DNA of 64,000 nt from positions 36,724-100,723 of the forward strand of contig NZ_AEWH01000046.1 of assembly GCF_000190475.1 (NCBI RefSeq), given 5' to 3'. The position numbers were made by a program, and so were the translations under genes. Below are positions 18,345 to 27,104 of the stretch, one piece after another. The notes under the pieces were generated by a model that worked only from the letters and a program-made list of their open reading frames with translations, was not told the origin of the DNA and searched no databases. How positions within the stretch are numbered: the first letter of the stretch is position 1; every line of letters begins with the position of its first letter. This DNA is from Ornithinibacillus scapharcae TW25. GTDB lineage: Bacteria > Bacillota > Bacilli > Bacillales > Amphibacillaceae.

Positions 18345-18421
18345 TGGTGGACCCTGCAGGACTCGAACCTGCGACCGATCGGTTATGAGCCGATAGCTCT
18401 AACCAACTGAGCTAAGGGTCC
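18345..18421 (-). tRNA. tRNA with CAT anticodon, probably Ile2 (or Met)
   Basis: 77 bases with CCA. Acceptor GGACCCT/AGGGTCC, anticodon loop CTCATAA. A separate elongator tRNA-Met lies two genes upstream, and the body resembles the Bacillus tRNA-Ile read by TilS-modified lysidine CAU, so Ile2 is the better guess. It lacks initiator features. Confidence 0.85.
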
Positions 18422-18431
18422 TAAATTATGA

Positions 18432-18508
18432 TGGGGCGATCGGTGGGAATCGAACCCACGAGTGCCGGAGCCACAATCCGGTGCGTTAACCCCTTCGCCA
18501 CGACCGCC
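18432..18508 (-). tRNA. tRNA-His (GTG)
   Basis: Anticodon loop TTGTGGC, encoded CCA, and the extra 5' G (position -1) opposite discriminator C that is specific to histidine tRNAs. Confidence 0.96.
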
Positions 18509-18534
18509 ATGATGCTATAAAGATAAAATGTAAA

Positions 18535-18611
18535 TGGTAGCGGCGGAGGGGATCGAACCCACGACCTCACGGGTATGAACCGTACGCTCTCGCCAGCTGA
18601 GCTACGCCGCC
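18535..18611 (-). tRNA. tRNA-Met (CAT), elongator
   Basis: 77 bases with CCA; anticodon loop TTCATAC; acceptor stem GGCGGCG opposite CGCCGCT with a terminal G-U pair, as I recall for Bacillus elongator Met. Confidence 0.93.
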
Positions 18612-18619
18612 ATTTGTAT

Positions 18620-18694
18620 TGGCTCCACAGGTAGGATTCGAACCTACGACCGATCGGTTAACAGCCGATAGCTCTACCACTGAGCTACTGTGGA
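18620..18694 (-). tRNA. tRNA-Asn (GTT)
   Basis: 75 bases with CCA; acceptor TCCACAG/CTGTGGA, anticodon loop CTGTTAA. First gene of the operon. Confidence 0.97.
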
Positions 18695-18759
18695 ATAATA
18701 AAACAGATAAGGAATCTAGTATATTTTATCTCACCTATCTATTAAGTGGCACGAGATAT

Positions 18760-18788
18760 AATATATCATAATGTGATTTTCATGTCAA
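18760..18788 (-). promoter_or_regulatory. sigma-A promoter of the tRNA operon
   Basis: Minus strand TTGACA (18783-18788), 17-base spacer, TATATT (18760-18765), about 65 bases before tRNA-Asn. Confidence 0.85.
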
Positions 18789-18938
18789 CCAAAAACTTTA
18801 CTAGTTATTTTATGTATCTTTGAAAACGACAATATTTACTTTATCATCATTATCATAAAAAATCAACAAAAATATATATTTTTTTTAAAATCCATGATAT
18901 AAAGTCTATTCTTCCCCTAAAACTAGGAGAAAATAAAA

Positions 18939-18966
18939 GAAACACCGCATAAATGCGGTGTTTTCG
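18939..18966 (-). terminator. intrinsic terminator of the Na/Pi transporter gene
   Basis: AACACCGCAT / ATGCGGTGTTTT hairpin directly downstream of the stop codon. Confidence 0.82.
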
Positions 18967-18974
18967 ATAAAAAA

Positions 18975-20603
18975 TTATTTATCCTCTAAAATAGCCTCAG
19001 CGATGTTTACTGCGTGGTCACCTATGCGCTCTAGGTTAGAAATAATATCGACGAATACGATACCAGCAGAAACACTACATTCACCCTCATTCATACGAAT
19101 AATGTGTTTCTTACGATAAGATCGTTCCATCTTGTCAATCTCATCTTCTTTTTGCATAACAGCAAGTGCCTCTTCACGATTTCCTGTTTCAAGTGCTTTA
19201 ACAGCTTGTTTAACAGTCGACATCGTCAAGTCAAACATATTATTTAAATCTTCTTGTGCCTTATCGGTAATGACTACTTTATTCGAGATCTTGTAATCGA
19301 TCAATTCGACAATATTTTCAAAGTGATCTCCGATTCTTTCTATGTCTCGAACAGTATCCATTAGCATCGTATGCTTTTCACTTTCAAACTCCGATAGTGA
19401 ACCACCGGATATATGGATTAGATAGTCCGTTATACTACGGTCTAAACTATTTAATGCACCTTCAATTTGCATTGCCATATCTGCATGCTTTGTTTGGTTC
19501 GTAGTTAAGTATGAATTTGTTTCTTCCAGGCCTTGATGTGCATATTCACCCATACGAATGATTTCAGCCTTCGCTTGATCTAAAGCTAATGCTGAAGATT
19601 GCTGAATAAAGATAGGATCTAAATGCTGTGGCTTGTATTCAATAGTTGTATCTTTTCCAGGTACCAATTTAGTTACTAGCCAAGCTAATGCTCCAATGAA
19701 TGGGAATTGAATAATTGTATTAAATATATTGAAGCTTCCGTGTGCAAACGCAATAGTCATTTCTTCATTTAACGAAAGTTGATCTTGTAATAGTTGAACA
19801 AATTTTGTGAAAAATGGCAGCAAGAACAAAAATATTGTTGTCCCCACTAAGTTAAATGTAACATGTACAGCTGCCGCACGTCTTGCTGCAACAGATGCAC
19901 CCAATGCAGCTAATACAGCTGTAATGGTTGTACCAATGTTATCACCAAATAAGACAGGTAGAGCGGCTTGTAAATTAATTGCCCCTTCTGCATACAATCC
20001 TTGTAAGATTCCAATTGTTGCACTAGAACTTTGAACAATGACAGTAAATAACGTACCAACCACTACACCTAATATGGAATGATCACTCATATTTAGTGTT
20101 AATTCTTGAAACGCTTCTAGTGTACGTAATGGCTTCATTCCACTACTCATTAATTCTAATCCAAAGAATAATGCACCAAAGCCAAATACTGCTTGTCCCA
20201 CCGCTGTGACCTTCTGATGTTTAAAGAAGAATATCAGGAAGGCTCCAACTGCTAAAATTGGTAATGCATAAGCACCTAGATCAATACCAATAATGAATGC
20301 CGTGACAGTAGTACCAATATTCGCACCCATGATAACACCAATAGCTTGTCTAAGTGTCATAAAACCTGCATTTACTAGACCTACCGTTAGGACAGTAGTA
20401 CCGGAACTACTTTGAATTAATACAGTCACGATAATACCAGCAAGTACACCTAAAAATGGATTACTTGTGAATCTGTCTAATATATCCCTTAAACGATCGC
20501 CCGCTGATTTTTGTAGTCCATCACCCATAAATTTAATACCTAATAGAAAAATACCTAAACCACCGATGAATTCAAAAATCAGTTTTTGAACATCTATTTC
20601 CAA
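18975..20603 (-). CDS. Na/Pi cotransporter family protein with PhoU-like C-terminal domain
   Basis: A 542-residue protein. The N-terminal ~340 residues form the duplicated Na/Pi-cotransporter (PF02690) domain with its QSSS signature twice (VTVLIQSSSGTTV and FTVIVQSSSATIG). The C-terminal ~180 residues are helical and PhoU-like, with two ERIGDH motifs (DIERIGDHFENI and NLERIGDHAVNI). It likely carries phosphate with sodium, though some relatives export phosphate. The TTG at 20603 is chosen because AGGGGTG precedes it by about 8 bases; the longer GTG reading to 20639 lacks a good site. No operon partner; its nearest regulatory relative is the orphan phoU at 12990. Confidence 0.9.
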   Translation of the reverse strand: MEIDVQKLIFEFIGGLGIFLLGIKFMGDGLQKSAGDRLRDILDRFTSNPFLGVLAGIIVTVLIQSSSGTTVLTVGLVNAGFMTLRQAIGVIMGANIGTTVTAFIIGIDLGAYALPILAVGAFLIFFFKHQKVTAVGQAVFGFGALFFGLELMSSGMKPLRTLEAFQELTLNMSDHSILGVVVGTLFTVIVQSSSATIGILQGLYAEGAINLQAALPVLFGDNIGTTITAVLAALGASVAARRAAAVHVTFNLVGTTIFLFLLPFFTKFVQLLQDQLSLNEEMTIAFAHGSFNIFNTIIQFPFIGALAWLVTKLVPGKDTTIEYKPQHLDPIFIQQSSALALDQAKAEIIRMGEYAHQGLEETNSYLTTNQTKHADMAMQIEGALNSLDRSITDYLIHISGGSLSEFESEKHTMLMDTVRDIERIGDHFENIVELIDYKISNKVVITDKAQEDLNNMFDLTMSTVKQAVKALETGNREEALAVMQKEDEIDKMERSYRKKHIIRMNEGECSVSAGIVFVDIISNLERIGDHAVNIAEAILEDK

Positions 20604-20692
20604 TGGATCTTCACCCCTAAATATTATTTGTATTAGCACACCTTAACCATTATTGTAGAATATTTCTAGTTTGTAAAGTAATTATTAAATTC

Positions 20693-20709
20693 TTTACATA
20701 AAATTTACA
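20693..20709 (+). promoter_or_regulatory. PhoP-box-like direct repeat upstream of the Na/Pi transporter
   Basis: TTTACA-TAAAA-TTTACA on the plus strand with an 11-base period, 90 to 106 bases upstream of the transporter start, which is on the opposite strand. A related TGTAAA lies at 20672. Binding by PhoP is inferred. Confidence 0.35.
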
Positions 20710-20765
20710 ATCATACAGACACGAATGTAATGATATTTATAATAGACTTATTGTGTGTCAAAATA

Positions 20766-20803
20766 AAAAAAATAACCCTACGTACGCGTTAGGGTTATTT
20801 TGG
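20766..20803. terminator. intrinsic terminator of the NfeD gene
   Basis: AAAAATAACCCTACG / CGTTAGGGTTATTTT inverted repeat overlapping the end of the NfeD gene; T-rich on the minus strand. Confidence 0.83.
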
Positions 20804-21421
20804 TTCTACAAGTATTTTGGTTCCATCTACTTGGGTTATTGTAATTTCGGTTCCTTTAGGTATCCACTGTCCATTAGAAACAGCACTATAATCTCTTGTG
20901 CCAACACGAATCGTCCCTACCGGACGCATGTCATTTAGCGTAATACCTTCTTGATTTAGCAATGCACGGTATTCATCATTTAATGAATTATAGCCTGCCT
21001 CACTAGTTAATTGATCTTTTAGCGTAATTTTATTCCACATTTCTCTTCTCTTAAATACCTTAAGAAACAATAAAGACAATCCTCCACCAAGTAATACGCC
21101 TAGTACGGCATATAGACCTGCGGCAATGTTTGGAGCCGGTAAGGCAACTGCAGCCAACATACTAGCTGCACCAATGGTTGCCAGTGTTCCATCATTTAGT
21201 ACTTTACCATCGATTATAATTAAAAGGATTCCAATAAAATATATCGCAAGCATAAGTATAAGGGAGTTTGTTTCTAAATATACTGTGAAATAAACGGTAA
21301 TAAATCCAATACCTAATAAAGCAAATATACCTCGCATATTAACTAGGACTTCACCTAGTAAAAATAACGTACCTAATCCTGTAATGACTAATGCAATCCA
21401 TTCTTGAGAAAATATTTCCAT
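20795..21421 (-). CDS. NfeD-like membrane protein (short form)
   Basis: 208 residues with four or five membrane helices in the first ~125 positions and a C-terminal soluble OB-fold-type domain (about 145-208, ending GTKILVEPK), including the NfeD phrase GTIRVGTRDYSAVSNGQWIPKGTEITI. It lacks the ClpP-like protease domain of the long NfeD at 46156. NfeD proteins usually partner flotillin-type proteins in membrane microdomains; no such partner is next to this one, though floA lies 24 kb away. GGGAGAAG precedes the ATG. Confidence 0.85.
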   Translation of the reverse strand: MEIFSQEWIALVITGLGTLFLLGEVLVNMRGIFALLGIGFITVYFTVYLETNSLILMLAIYFIGILLIIIDGKVLNDGTLATIGAASMLAAVALPAPNIAAGLYAVLGVLLGGGLSLLFLKVFKRREMWNKITLKDQLTSEAGYNSLNDEYRALLNQEGITLNDMRPVGTIRVGTRDYSAVSNGQWIPKGTEITITQVDGTKILVEPK

Positions 21422-21502
21422 TCTTACTCTTCTCCCTCTCGCTAGTTTCTTACTTTATATACGTATGATTGTAAAAAATGGTTTCATATTAAGGAGTATA
21501 CC

Positions 21503-21823
21503 ATGAAAAAAATAATTATCTCTATTCTCATTGTATTACTCATGGTGAGTATCTATAAAGACTTAACAGCAGGCACTAATTTCTCAAACATTAACCAAAA
21601 AGAAAACAAGCAACCATTCCATTCTAATATTTCTCAACAATTTAGTCCGATAAAAGTTAAAATAGAACAAGGAGATACATTAATTACCATCATAGAGCGA
21701 CTAAATCCCAGTTTAAATGAGTTAAATATGGATCAAATTGTTGAAGATTTTCGTTATCTAAATCCTACTGTAGATCCTAACCAACTGCAAATAAACCGCT
21801 TCTATTTCTTCCCACAGTACTAA
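21503..21823 (+). CDS. yqfZ: YqfZ-like membrane-anchored LysM-type protein
   Basis: 106 residues: signal-anchor helix (2-19), polar linker, then a LysM-like end (IKVKIEQGDTLITIIERLNP...FRYLNPTVDPNQLQ). Such modules bind peptidoglycan. AAGGAGT lies 6 to 7 bases before the ATG. Divergent from the NfeD gene and single. The position between the sodA region and yqfX agrees with yqfZ of B. subtilis; function unknown. Confidence 0.78.
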   Translation: MKKIIISILIVLLMVSIYKDLTAGTNFSNINQKENKQPFHSNISQQFSPIKVKIEQGDTLITIIERLNPSLNELNMDQIVEDFRYLNPTVDPNQLQINRFYFFPQY

Positions 21824-21835
21824 AAAAGGATTCAA

Positions 21836-21869
21836 TCAAAAAAGAGGCTAGGTCCCTACCTAGCCTCTA
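21836..21869. terminator. bidirectional intrinsic terminator
   Basis: AGAGGCTAGG / CCTAGCCTCT stem with AAAAAA on the left; serves yqfX on the minus strand and the convergent yqfZ. Confidence 0.83.
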
Positions 21870-21872
21870 TGG

Positions 21873-22250
21873 TTAAACAAACGGTAATATAAATAGTGTA
21901 ATTATGATTGAAGCTGCTCCGGCAACAATTGCAATATTACCAAGTGTATTAGCATGGCGATTTCGAGCGATAAATCCAACGATAATCCCCGCACCTCCTA
22001 AAAGGATTGGTGCCCAGAAGAAAGATGCAATAGATAATGCTAAAGCAATCCACCCAACTGAGGTATTTGCTTTTTCTGCATCATCATCAATCGTTACACT
22101 TCTTCTATAATCATCTGCAGTTAATTCTGCTGCAGTTTCTTCATCACCACGACTACTAAATATGCCATCCGTATGTCTCGAGGTATAGTAGTCCTCTTCA
22201 CCATGCTTGGGAGCATTTTCAACGTCATTTGTACGATTCTTATCGTCCAT
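21873..22250 (-). CDS. yqfX: YqfX-like DUF4190 membrane protein
   Basis: 125 residues. An acidic, hydrophilic N-terminus (about 1-65) is followed by two membrane helices with the small-residue pattern typical of DUF4190 (VGWIALALSIASFFWAPILLGGAGIIVGFIAR begins this region; a second helix ends the protein). ATG 22250 has AGGAGG seven bases upstream. No function known; the B. subtilis homologue is in the zur region. Confidence 0.75.
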   Translation of the reverse strand: MDDKNRTNDVENAPKHGEEDYYTSRHTDGIFSSRGDEETAAELTADDYRRSVTIDDDAEKANTSVGWIALALSIASFFWAPILLGGAGIIVGFIARNRHANTLGNIAIVAGAASIIITLFILPFV

Positions 22251-22425
22251 AATTGACCTCCTTCTATAAATGATGAGGTGCAACTATAGTTTATGTCGTT
22301 CTTGAAAAACTATAATGTTACATTTTACCATTAGGATGTTGACCTATTTTTTCCTATGATAATAAAAACAAGTTGATATTCTGAACTCTTACGCATATAG
22401 TGAAAACGAAAAGGAGTTGTTCTAT

Positions 22426-22710
22426 ATGTCATTATTCATTAAACAAATCATTTTGAATAAAATGAGACAAATCACACCAGAAGATGTGTATTCGAATGCA
22501 AATCAATATGGTTTTACTATAACGAAAAATCAGGCTGTGGAAATATCTAATTACGTTAGAAAGAATCGAGTAAATCCGTTTAATAAGAGGGATCGGGAAA
22601 AGATGTTATACGACTTGAGTCAAATAACAGACCAAGAAACCGCAATGAAGGCCAATCAATTATTTAATGAACTGATTAAATCATATGGCCTAGAGCATTT
22701 ATTAGAATAA
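22426..22710 (+). CDS. yqfT: YqfT family protein (DUF2624)
   Basis: 94 residues, soluble and helical, including the stretch MRQITPEDVYSNANQYGF typical of DUF2624. AAGGAG stands 9 to 10 bases before ATG 22426. Next to nfo as in B. subtilis, but on the opposite strand. Function unknown. Confidence 0.82.
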   Translation: MSLFIKQIILNKMRQITPEDVYSNANQYGFTITKNQAVEISNYVRKNRVNPFNKRDREKMLYDLSQITDQETAMKANQLFNELIKSYGLEHLLE

Positions 22711-22738
22711 AAAACCTCAGCTGGCACTGAGGTTTTTT
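22711..22738. terminator. bidirectional intrinsic terminator
   Basis: AAAAACCTCAG / CTGAGGTTTTTTT stem between convergent yqfT and nfo. Confidence 0.87.
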
Positions 22739-22742
22739 TAGG

Positions 22743-23639
22743 TTATTGGTTGATAATTAAATCTTGGAGATCTGGTTTAAAGGTTCCATTTTTAATCATT
22801 TCAATTTCAAATCTATATGGAGGTTTTTTGTCCTTTTTATCCAATCCAACATAAGGAGTTTCCAATATTTTAGGTAATTCCGTTAATTGTGGGTGATGGA
22901 TGATATAGTGCAGGGCATCAAATCCTATATGACCAAATCCAATGTTTTCGTGACGATCTTTGTGAGCACCACGTTCATTTTTGGAATCATTCACATGGAC
23001 AACTTTTATGCGTTCAACACCAATTATCTTATCAAACTCATTCAATACACCATCAAAATCATTGACAATATCATATCCTGCATCGTGAACATGGCATGTA
23101 TCGAAACATACAGATAGCTTTTCATTTCGTGTTACACCTTCGATAATTTGAGCAATTTCTTCAAATGTTCTTCCAATCTCCGAGCCCTTACCGGCCATCG
23201 TTTCTAAAGCAATTTGTACCTGTTGTTCTCTCTCTAACACTTCATTTAGACCTTCGATAATTTTCTTGATCCCATCTTCTGGACCAGCACCAACATGTGC
23301 GCCTGGATGAAGTACGATTTGTTTTGCACCTATTGCTTCCGTTCTTTCAATTTCTTTCCTTAAGAAATTTACTCCGAGTTCAAACGTTTCCGGCTTGGTT
23401 GTATTACCGATATTGATGATATAAGGAGCATGAACTACAATATCCGTAATCCCATTCGCCTTCATATGGTCCAAACCCGCTTCAATATTCAATTCTTCGA
23501 TAGGTTTTCTTCTTGTATTTTGTGGTGCACCTGTATAAATCATAAACGTATTCGCACCATATGAAACGGCTTCTTCACTCGAAGCCAGTAACATCTTCTT
23601 ACCACTCATTGATACATGAGAGCCAATTTTTAACATCAT
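22743..23639 (-). CDS. nfo: endonuclease IV (AP endonuclease)
   Basis: Zinc enzyme that cleaves abasic sites in base excision repair. Family signatures [24 protein letters not shown] and [24 protein letters not shown] are all present, giving the three-zinc ligands. Length 298 is standard. Two adjacent ATG codons follow GGGGGAAG; the second, three bases in, has better spacing. Stops 12 bases from cshB upstream, suggesting cotranscription with the helicase. Confidence 0.96.
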   Translation of the reverse strand: MMLKIGSHVSMSGKKMLLASSEEAVSYGANTFMIYTGAPQNTRRKPIEELNIEAGLDHMKANGITDIVVHAPYIINIGNTTKPETFELGVNFLRKEIERTEAIGAKQIVLHPGAHVGAGPEDGIKKIIEGLNEVLEREQQVQIALETMAGKGSEIGRTFEEIAQIIEGVTRNEKLSVCFDTCHVHDAGYDIVNDFDGVLNEFDKIIGVERIKVVHVNDSKNERGAHKDRHENIGFGHIGFDALHYIIHHPQLTELPKILETPYVGLDKKDKKPPYRFEIEMIKNGTFKPDLQDLIINQ

Positions 23640-23651
23640 TTCTTCCCCCGT

Positions 23652-24959
23652 TTATTTCTTTTTCGTTTTCTTCACTAGTCTTCTTTTAATGGATTCTTGT
23701 TGCCTTTTCATTTTCTTTTTATACCCTGGTTTTACCTTCTTAGGTTTCCGTACTTGTTTCCATGCTTCTTTTTCAAAAGTGGTAGTAGTTTTTGTTCGAA
23801 GATTACGCTCATTCCAAGCTTTTGCATCCTTCCACTCACCGTTCTTTACATCATAGAAAACAAATTCAAGGCCTTTTTGTTCTAGCTTTTCAATTAATTT
23901 GAGATCATCATCTTGGTATAGACTGATGGCAGTCCCTTCCATTCCAGCTCTTGCCGTTCTACCAACACGATGAATATAAAACTCTTCTTCCTTAGGAAGT
24001 TGTGCATTAATAACATGACTTACACCTTTAATATCAATTCCACGTGATGCCAAATCAGTAGCAACAATATATTGATATTTTAGGCTTTGAATCTCTTTCA
24101 GTATTCTCTTTCTTTCTCTTGGTGCTAGTCCACCATGAATAATCCCCACATTTAATCCCTTATCTAACAATCCCTCATGGAGCTTGTCCGCATTTTCCTT
24201 CCCATTCGTAAATATTATTGCTAAGTAAGGATTTATCGCCTGAGAGATTTGTTGAATAATCTCCACTTCGTCCCGATGCTTTACGGCGATTAGACGGTGC
24301 TCCATCGTTTCCGGTGATAATTCACTCGCAATTTTAACATGTATAGGATTCTCCAAATACTTTTTAAAGAAATGCTCTAAACGCTGAGGAATAGTGGCAG
24401 AAAAGACCATAAGTTGTATATCTCGCTTAGAACGAACTAATAATTGATCGACATCATTAATAAATCCTAGATCAAGCATTAGATCTGCTTCATCTATGAC
24501 AAAGGAGTTGGCACTATAAATCGATAGCGCTTCTTCTTTCACAATATCCAATATACGCCCTGGTGTTCCCACGATGATATGTGGGGGTTCCTTTAATTTA
24601 TCCATCATTTTTTGTTTATCAGTTCCACCTACTAAGAGCTTTGCTTTCCATTCATTTTCTTTACCAGCTAGTTTAATTATTTTTTTCACTTCATCATAAA
24701 GCTGTGTTGCCAGTTCTCTTGTCGGTGCAGTGATAACACATTGTACCTCATTTATATCTTCATTCAGTTGATTAAAGATGGGTAAAAGAAATGAATGAGT
24801 CTTACCGGAACCTGTATGGGATTGACCAATAACACTTTTCCCTTTATGTACATGGGGAATGACCTTCGATTGTATTTCAGTGGGTTGCTTGAACCCCAAC
24901 TTTTCAATAACATCTATCATTACAGGTTTAAACGAAAATTCTTTAAATGATTTATTCAT
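23652..24959 (-). CDS. cshB: DEAD-box RNA helicase CshB
   Basis: ATP-dependent RNA helicase used in cold adaptation and ribosome or mRNA handling. Motifs in order: Q motif (GFKQPTEIQ), Walker A variant SHTGSGKTH, PTRELA, GTPGR, DEAD (VIDEADLML), SAT, then HGGLAPRER, ATDLASRGIDI and HRVGRTARAG. The C-terminus is strongly basic (about 395-435). 435 residues, as in B. subtilis CshB. In B. subtilis the next genes upstream are yqfQ and ispH; they are missing here. Confidence 0.94.
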   Translation of the reverse strand: MNKSFKEFSFKPVMIDVIEKLGFKQPTEIQSKVIPHVHKGKSVIGQSHTGSGKTHSFLLPIFNQLNEDINEVQCVITAPTRELATQLYDEVKKIIKLAGKENEWKAKLLVGGTDKQKMMDKLKEPPHIIVGTPGRILDIVKEEALSIYSANSFVIDEADLMLDLGFINDVDQLLVRSKRDIQLMVFSATIPQRLEHFFKKYLENPIHVKIASELSPETMEHRLIAVKHRDEVEIIQQISQAINPYLAIIFTNGKENADKLHEGLLDKGLNVGIIHGGLAPRERKRILKEIQSLKYQYIVATDLASRGIDIKGVSHVINAQLPKEEEFYIHRVGRTARAGMEGTAISLYQDDDLKLIEKLEQKGLEFVFYDVKNGEWKDAKAWNERNLRTKTTTTFEKEAWKQVRKPKKVKPGYKKKMKRQQESIKRRLVKKTKKK

Positions 24960-25111
24960 GTGATTTCTCCTTTTGTGTCAAATTACCGGGTAATTATCTC
25001 TTACACGTTATGCTTGTAAGAGGCAGTAGAATATAAAACCCTTCAGAATATAAGAATTTCTGTGGGGAGGAGCCAAACCCCACATTTGAAGTTTGACTTT
25101 CTAGTATAAAC

Positions 25112-26233
25112 TTATAAATATTGAAACGGATCGGTGTTCGTTTCTGATTCGATCACTTCTATCTCAAAAGAGAGATTCGCTAGGTTATCTTCTAAATACT
25201 CTTTGGTTCCTGATTTCATAATTTGTTCTATATAATGTCCAGCATCGATAACTGGTATCCCCATTTCGATAGCATCCTGTGCAAAGTGAAAACTGACATC
25301 ACCAGTAATGTAAACATCAGCTTTTTGAATAAGCGCAGATTGTATATATTTTTCCCCACTACCACCTACTACAGCTATACGTTTCACTTTCTTGTCTAGA
25401 TTACCTGAAACCCTAACATGTTCTATTTTAAAAGCTTCCTTTACATACTGTACAAAAGACTTTAGTGACATGGGTTGCTCTAGTGTACCAATACGTCCCA
25501 ATCCATATTGATTACCTTTATTTTGTAAGGGAATGATGTCATAAGCAACTTCCTCATAGGGATGAGCATTGATGACTCCACTAACTACATTTTGTAAGAT
25601 TGACTCTTGAACAATCGTTTCTACCTTAATCTCGTTAACATGCTCCACTGTATGAACTTCTCCAATAAAGGGTTTCGCCCCTTCTAATGGCAAGAATGTC
25701 CCAGTCCCTTTTGTTTGGAAGGTACAATGACTATAATTACCAAGATGACCAGCTCCATGTTTTGCTAAGGCATTTGTTATAGCTTGAATATGTGACTCAG
25801 GTACAAAAACAGCAAGCTTGTACAATTTTTCATCCTGAAAATCTACTAGGCTTTTTCGGTTATTCAAAGATAATAAATCTGCTAACATATCATTGACACC
25901 ACCACTTGCAATGTCAAGATTAGTATGTGCAGCATAAACCGTGATATCATGTTGGATTAACTTTTGGATAATCTTGCCTCGGAAATGATCTGTATTAATT
26001 TGTTTCAAAGGCCTAAACAGTAATGGATGATGTGCAATAATTAAATCTACATCTTTCTTGATTGCCTCATCGGTGACGGCTTCCGTTACATCTAGTGTAA
26101 CCATAATTTTTTTAACTGGATTATTATGGGAACCAACCTGTAGCCCCACATTATCCCAGTCATAGGCTAATGATTTTGGAGCCCACGCTTCCATGATTCT
26201 AAAGATATCCGAGTTATGAATCTTTTGAGCCAT
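25112..26233 (-). CDS. yqfO: Nif3-like dinuclear metal centre protein YqfO
   Basis: 373 residues with the Nif3/YqfO layout: an N-terminal Nif3 half carrying HHPLLFRPLKQ and HTNLDIASGGVND, a PII/CutA-like insertion in the middle (roughly 130-235), and the C-terminal half with GDVSFHFAQDA and DAGHYIEQI supplying the other metal ligands. Often labelled GTP cyclohydrolase 1 type 2; the true role is unsettled. Overlaps the end of trmK by 20 bases, so the two are cotranslated. Confidence 0.93.
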   Translation of the reverse strand: MAQKIHNSDIFRIMEAWAPKSLAYDWDNVGLQVGSHNNPVKKIMVTLDVTEAVTDEAIKKDVDLIIAHHPLLFRPLKQINTDHFRGKIIQKLIQHDITVYAAHTNLDIASGGVNDMLADLLSLNNRKSLVDFQDEKLYKLAVFVPESHIQAITNALAKHGAGHLGNYSHCTFQTKGTGTFLPLEGAKPFIGEVHTVEHVNEIKVETIVQESILQNVVSGVINAHPYEEVAYDIIPLQNKGNQYGLGRIGTLEQPMSLKSFVQYVKEAFKIEHVRVSGNLDKKVKRIAVVGGSGEKYIQSALIQKADVYITGDVSFHFAQDAIEMGIPVIDAGHYIEQIMKSGTKEYLEDNLANLSFEIEVIESETNTDPFQYL

Positions 26234-26927
26234 TAGAGAGTACCTCCTCTATCCATTCCAATTGCCTAGTAAAACTAGCAATTTTTTCTTCATGCTGAAC
26301 TTTTGCTTTTCTCATCTGATTTATTACTCTTTCTAACTTTTCCCTTTCGGATTTCCACTTCTGATAAAATATTGTATCACGATTTTCCAATAAAATCGGA
26401 CCAAAGAGTAATTCTTGCTCGGTTAACTTAACCAAGTCATTTACTTTGCGTCCAACAATTATTTCGTAAATATGGCCATTTTCCTCTAGTATTACTTCAT
26501 TAGTAATTTCGTAGAAGTTATCTATAAACCAACTCCGTACATTACTCTCATCAACATTCGGCTGCGCTATAATTAATTCGGCATGTTGGAGTTTATCTTT
26601 GCCACTTTCTAATATCGAACGGATTAGAGAACCTCCCATACCGGCAATAACAACCTGGTTTACCTCATCTTGTCGTAACACAGCTAAACCATCACCGAGT
26701 CTAACATCAATTACGTTGTTTAACTCATATTTCGTCACAGTTTCTAGTGCACTATTGTATGGACCTTCATTAACTTCACCGGCTATTGCACGTGCCGTTT
26801 GGTCCCTTTTACAAACGTAACATGGTAAATATGCATGGTCCGATCCTATATCAGCAAAAGTTGCTCCTAAAGGTAGATATGATGCAACTTGTAGTAAACG
26901 TTTTGACAGTTTTATGTCCTCTGTCAT
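26214..26927 (-). CDS. trmK: tRNA (adenine-22-N1) methyltransferase TrmK
   Basis: SAM-dependent enzyme making m1A22 in tRNA. Rossmann motif FADIGSDHAYLPCYV near residues 23-37, catalytic region VVIAGMGGSLIRSIL and QPNVDESNVRSWF follow, then a C-terminal coiled helical tail. 237 residues, normal for the family. GGAGGTACC is upstream of the ATG. Paired with yqfO, as in B. subtilis. Confidence 0.94.
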   Translation of the reverse strand: MTEDIKLSKRLLQVASYLPLGATFADIGSDHAYLPCYVCKRDQTARAIAGEVNEGPYNSALETVTKYELNNVIDVRLGDGLAVLRQDEVNQVVIAGMGGSLIRSILESGKDKLQHAELIIAQPNVDESNVRSWFIDNFYEITNEVILEENGHIYEIIVGRKVNDLVKLTEQELLFGPILLENRDTIFYQKWKSEREKLERVINQMRKAKVQHEEKIASFTRQLEWIEEVLSNGSKDS

Positions 26928-26978
26928 AAGGTACCTCCATAAAATTAATAGTATTGAAAGGACAGCTTCCTGATTTTC

Positions 26979-27050
26979 TTATAAAGCAACTACTTCCGCT
27001 CTATACTTAGCACAGTGCTCTTGTCCTTCTTTTGTATAGAAATCTTCCAT
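26979..27050 (-). CDS. possible 23-residue ORF or remnant
   Basis: ATG to TAA on the minus strand encodes a soluble, codon-like peptide (MEDFYTKEGQEHCAKYRAEV...). The ribosome-binding site is poor (GTAAAG next to the ATG). It lies after the cccA terminator and before trmK. It could be the remnant of a gene; I do not recognise it. Confidence 0.2.
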   Translation of the reverse strand: MEDFYTKEGQEHCAKYRAEVVAL

Positions 27051-27061
27051 CTTTACAAAAG

Positions 27062-27093
27062 AAAGCTTTCTGTATTATAGCAGAAAGCTTCCC
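27062..27093 (-). terminator. intrinsic terminator of cccA
   Basis: GAAAGCTTTCTG / CAGAAAGCTTTC long inverted repeat, T-rich on the minus-strand side. Confidence 0.75.
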
Positions 27094-27104
27094 CCTTTGA
27101 TTAT

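Noticed and set aside
25061-25084. GTGGGG...CCCCAC hairpin after yqfO as terminator
   Set aside because: A stem is visible but no U-tract follows on the minus strand; not listed as a terminator.
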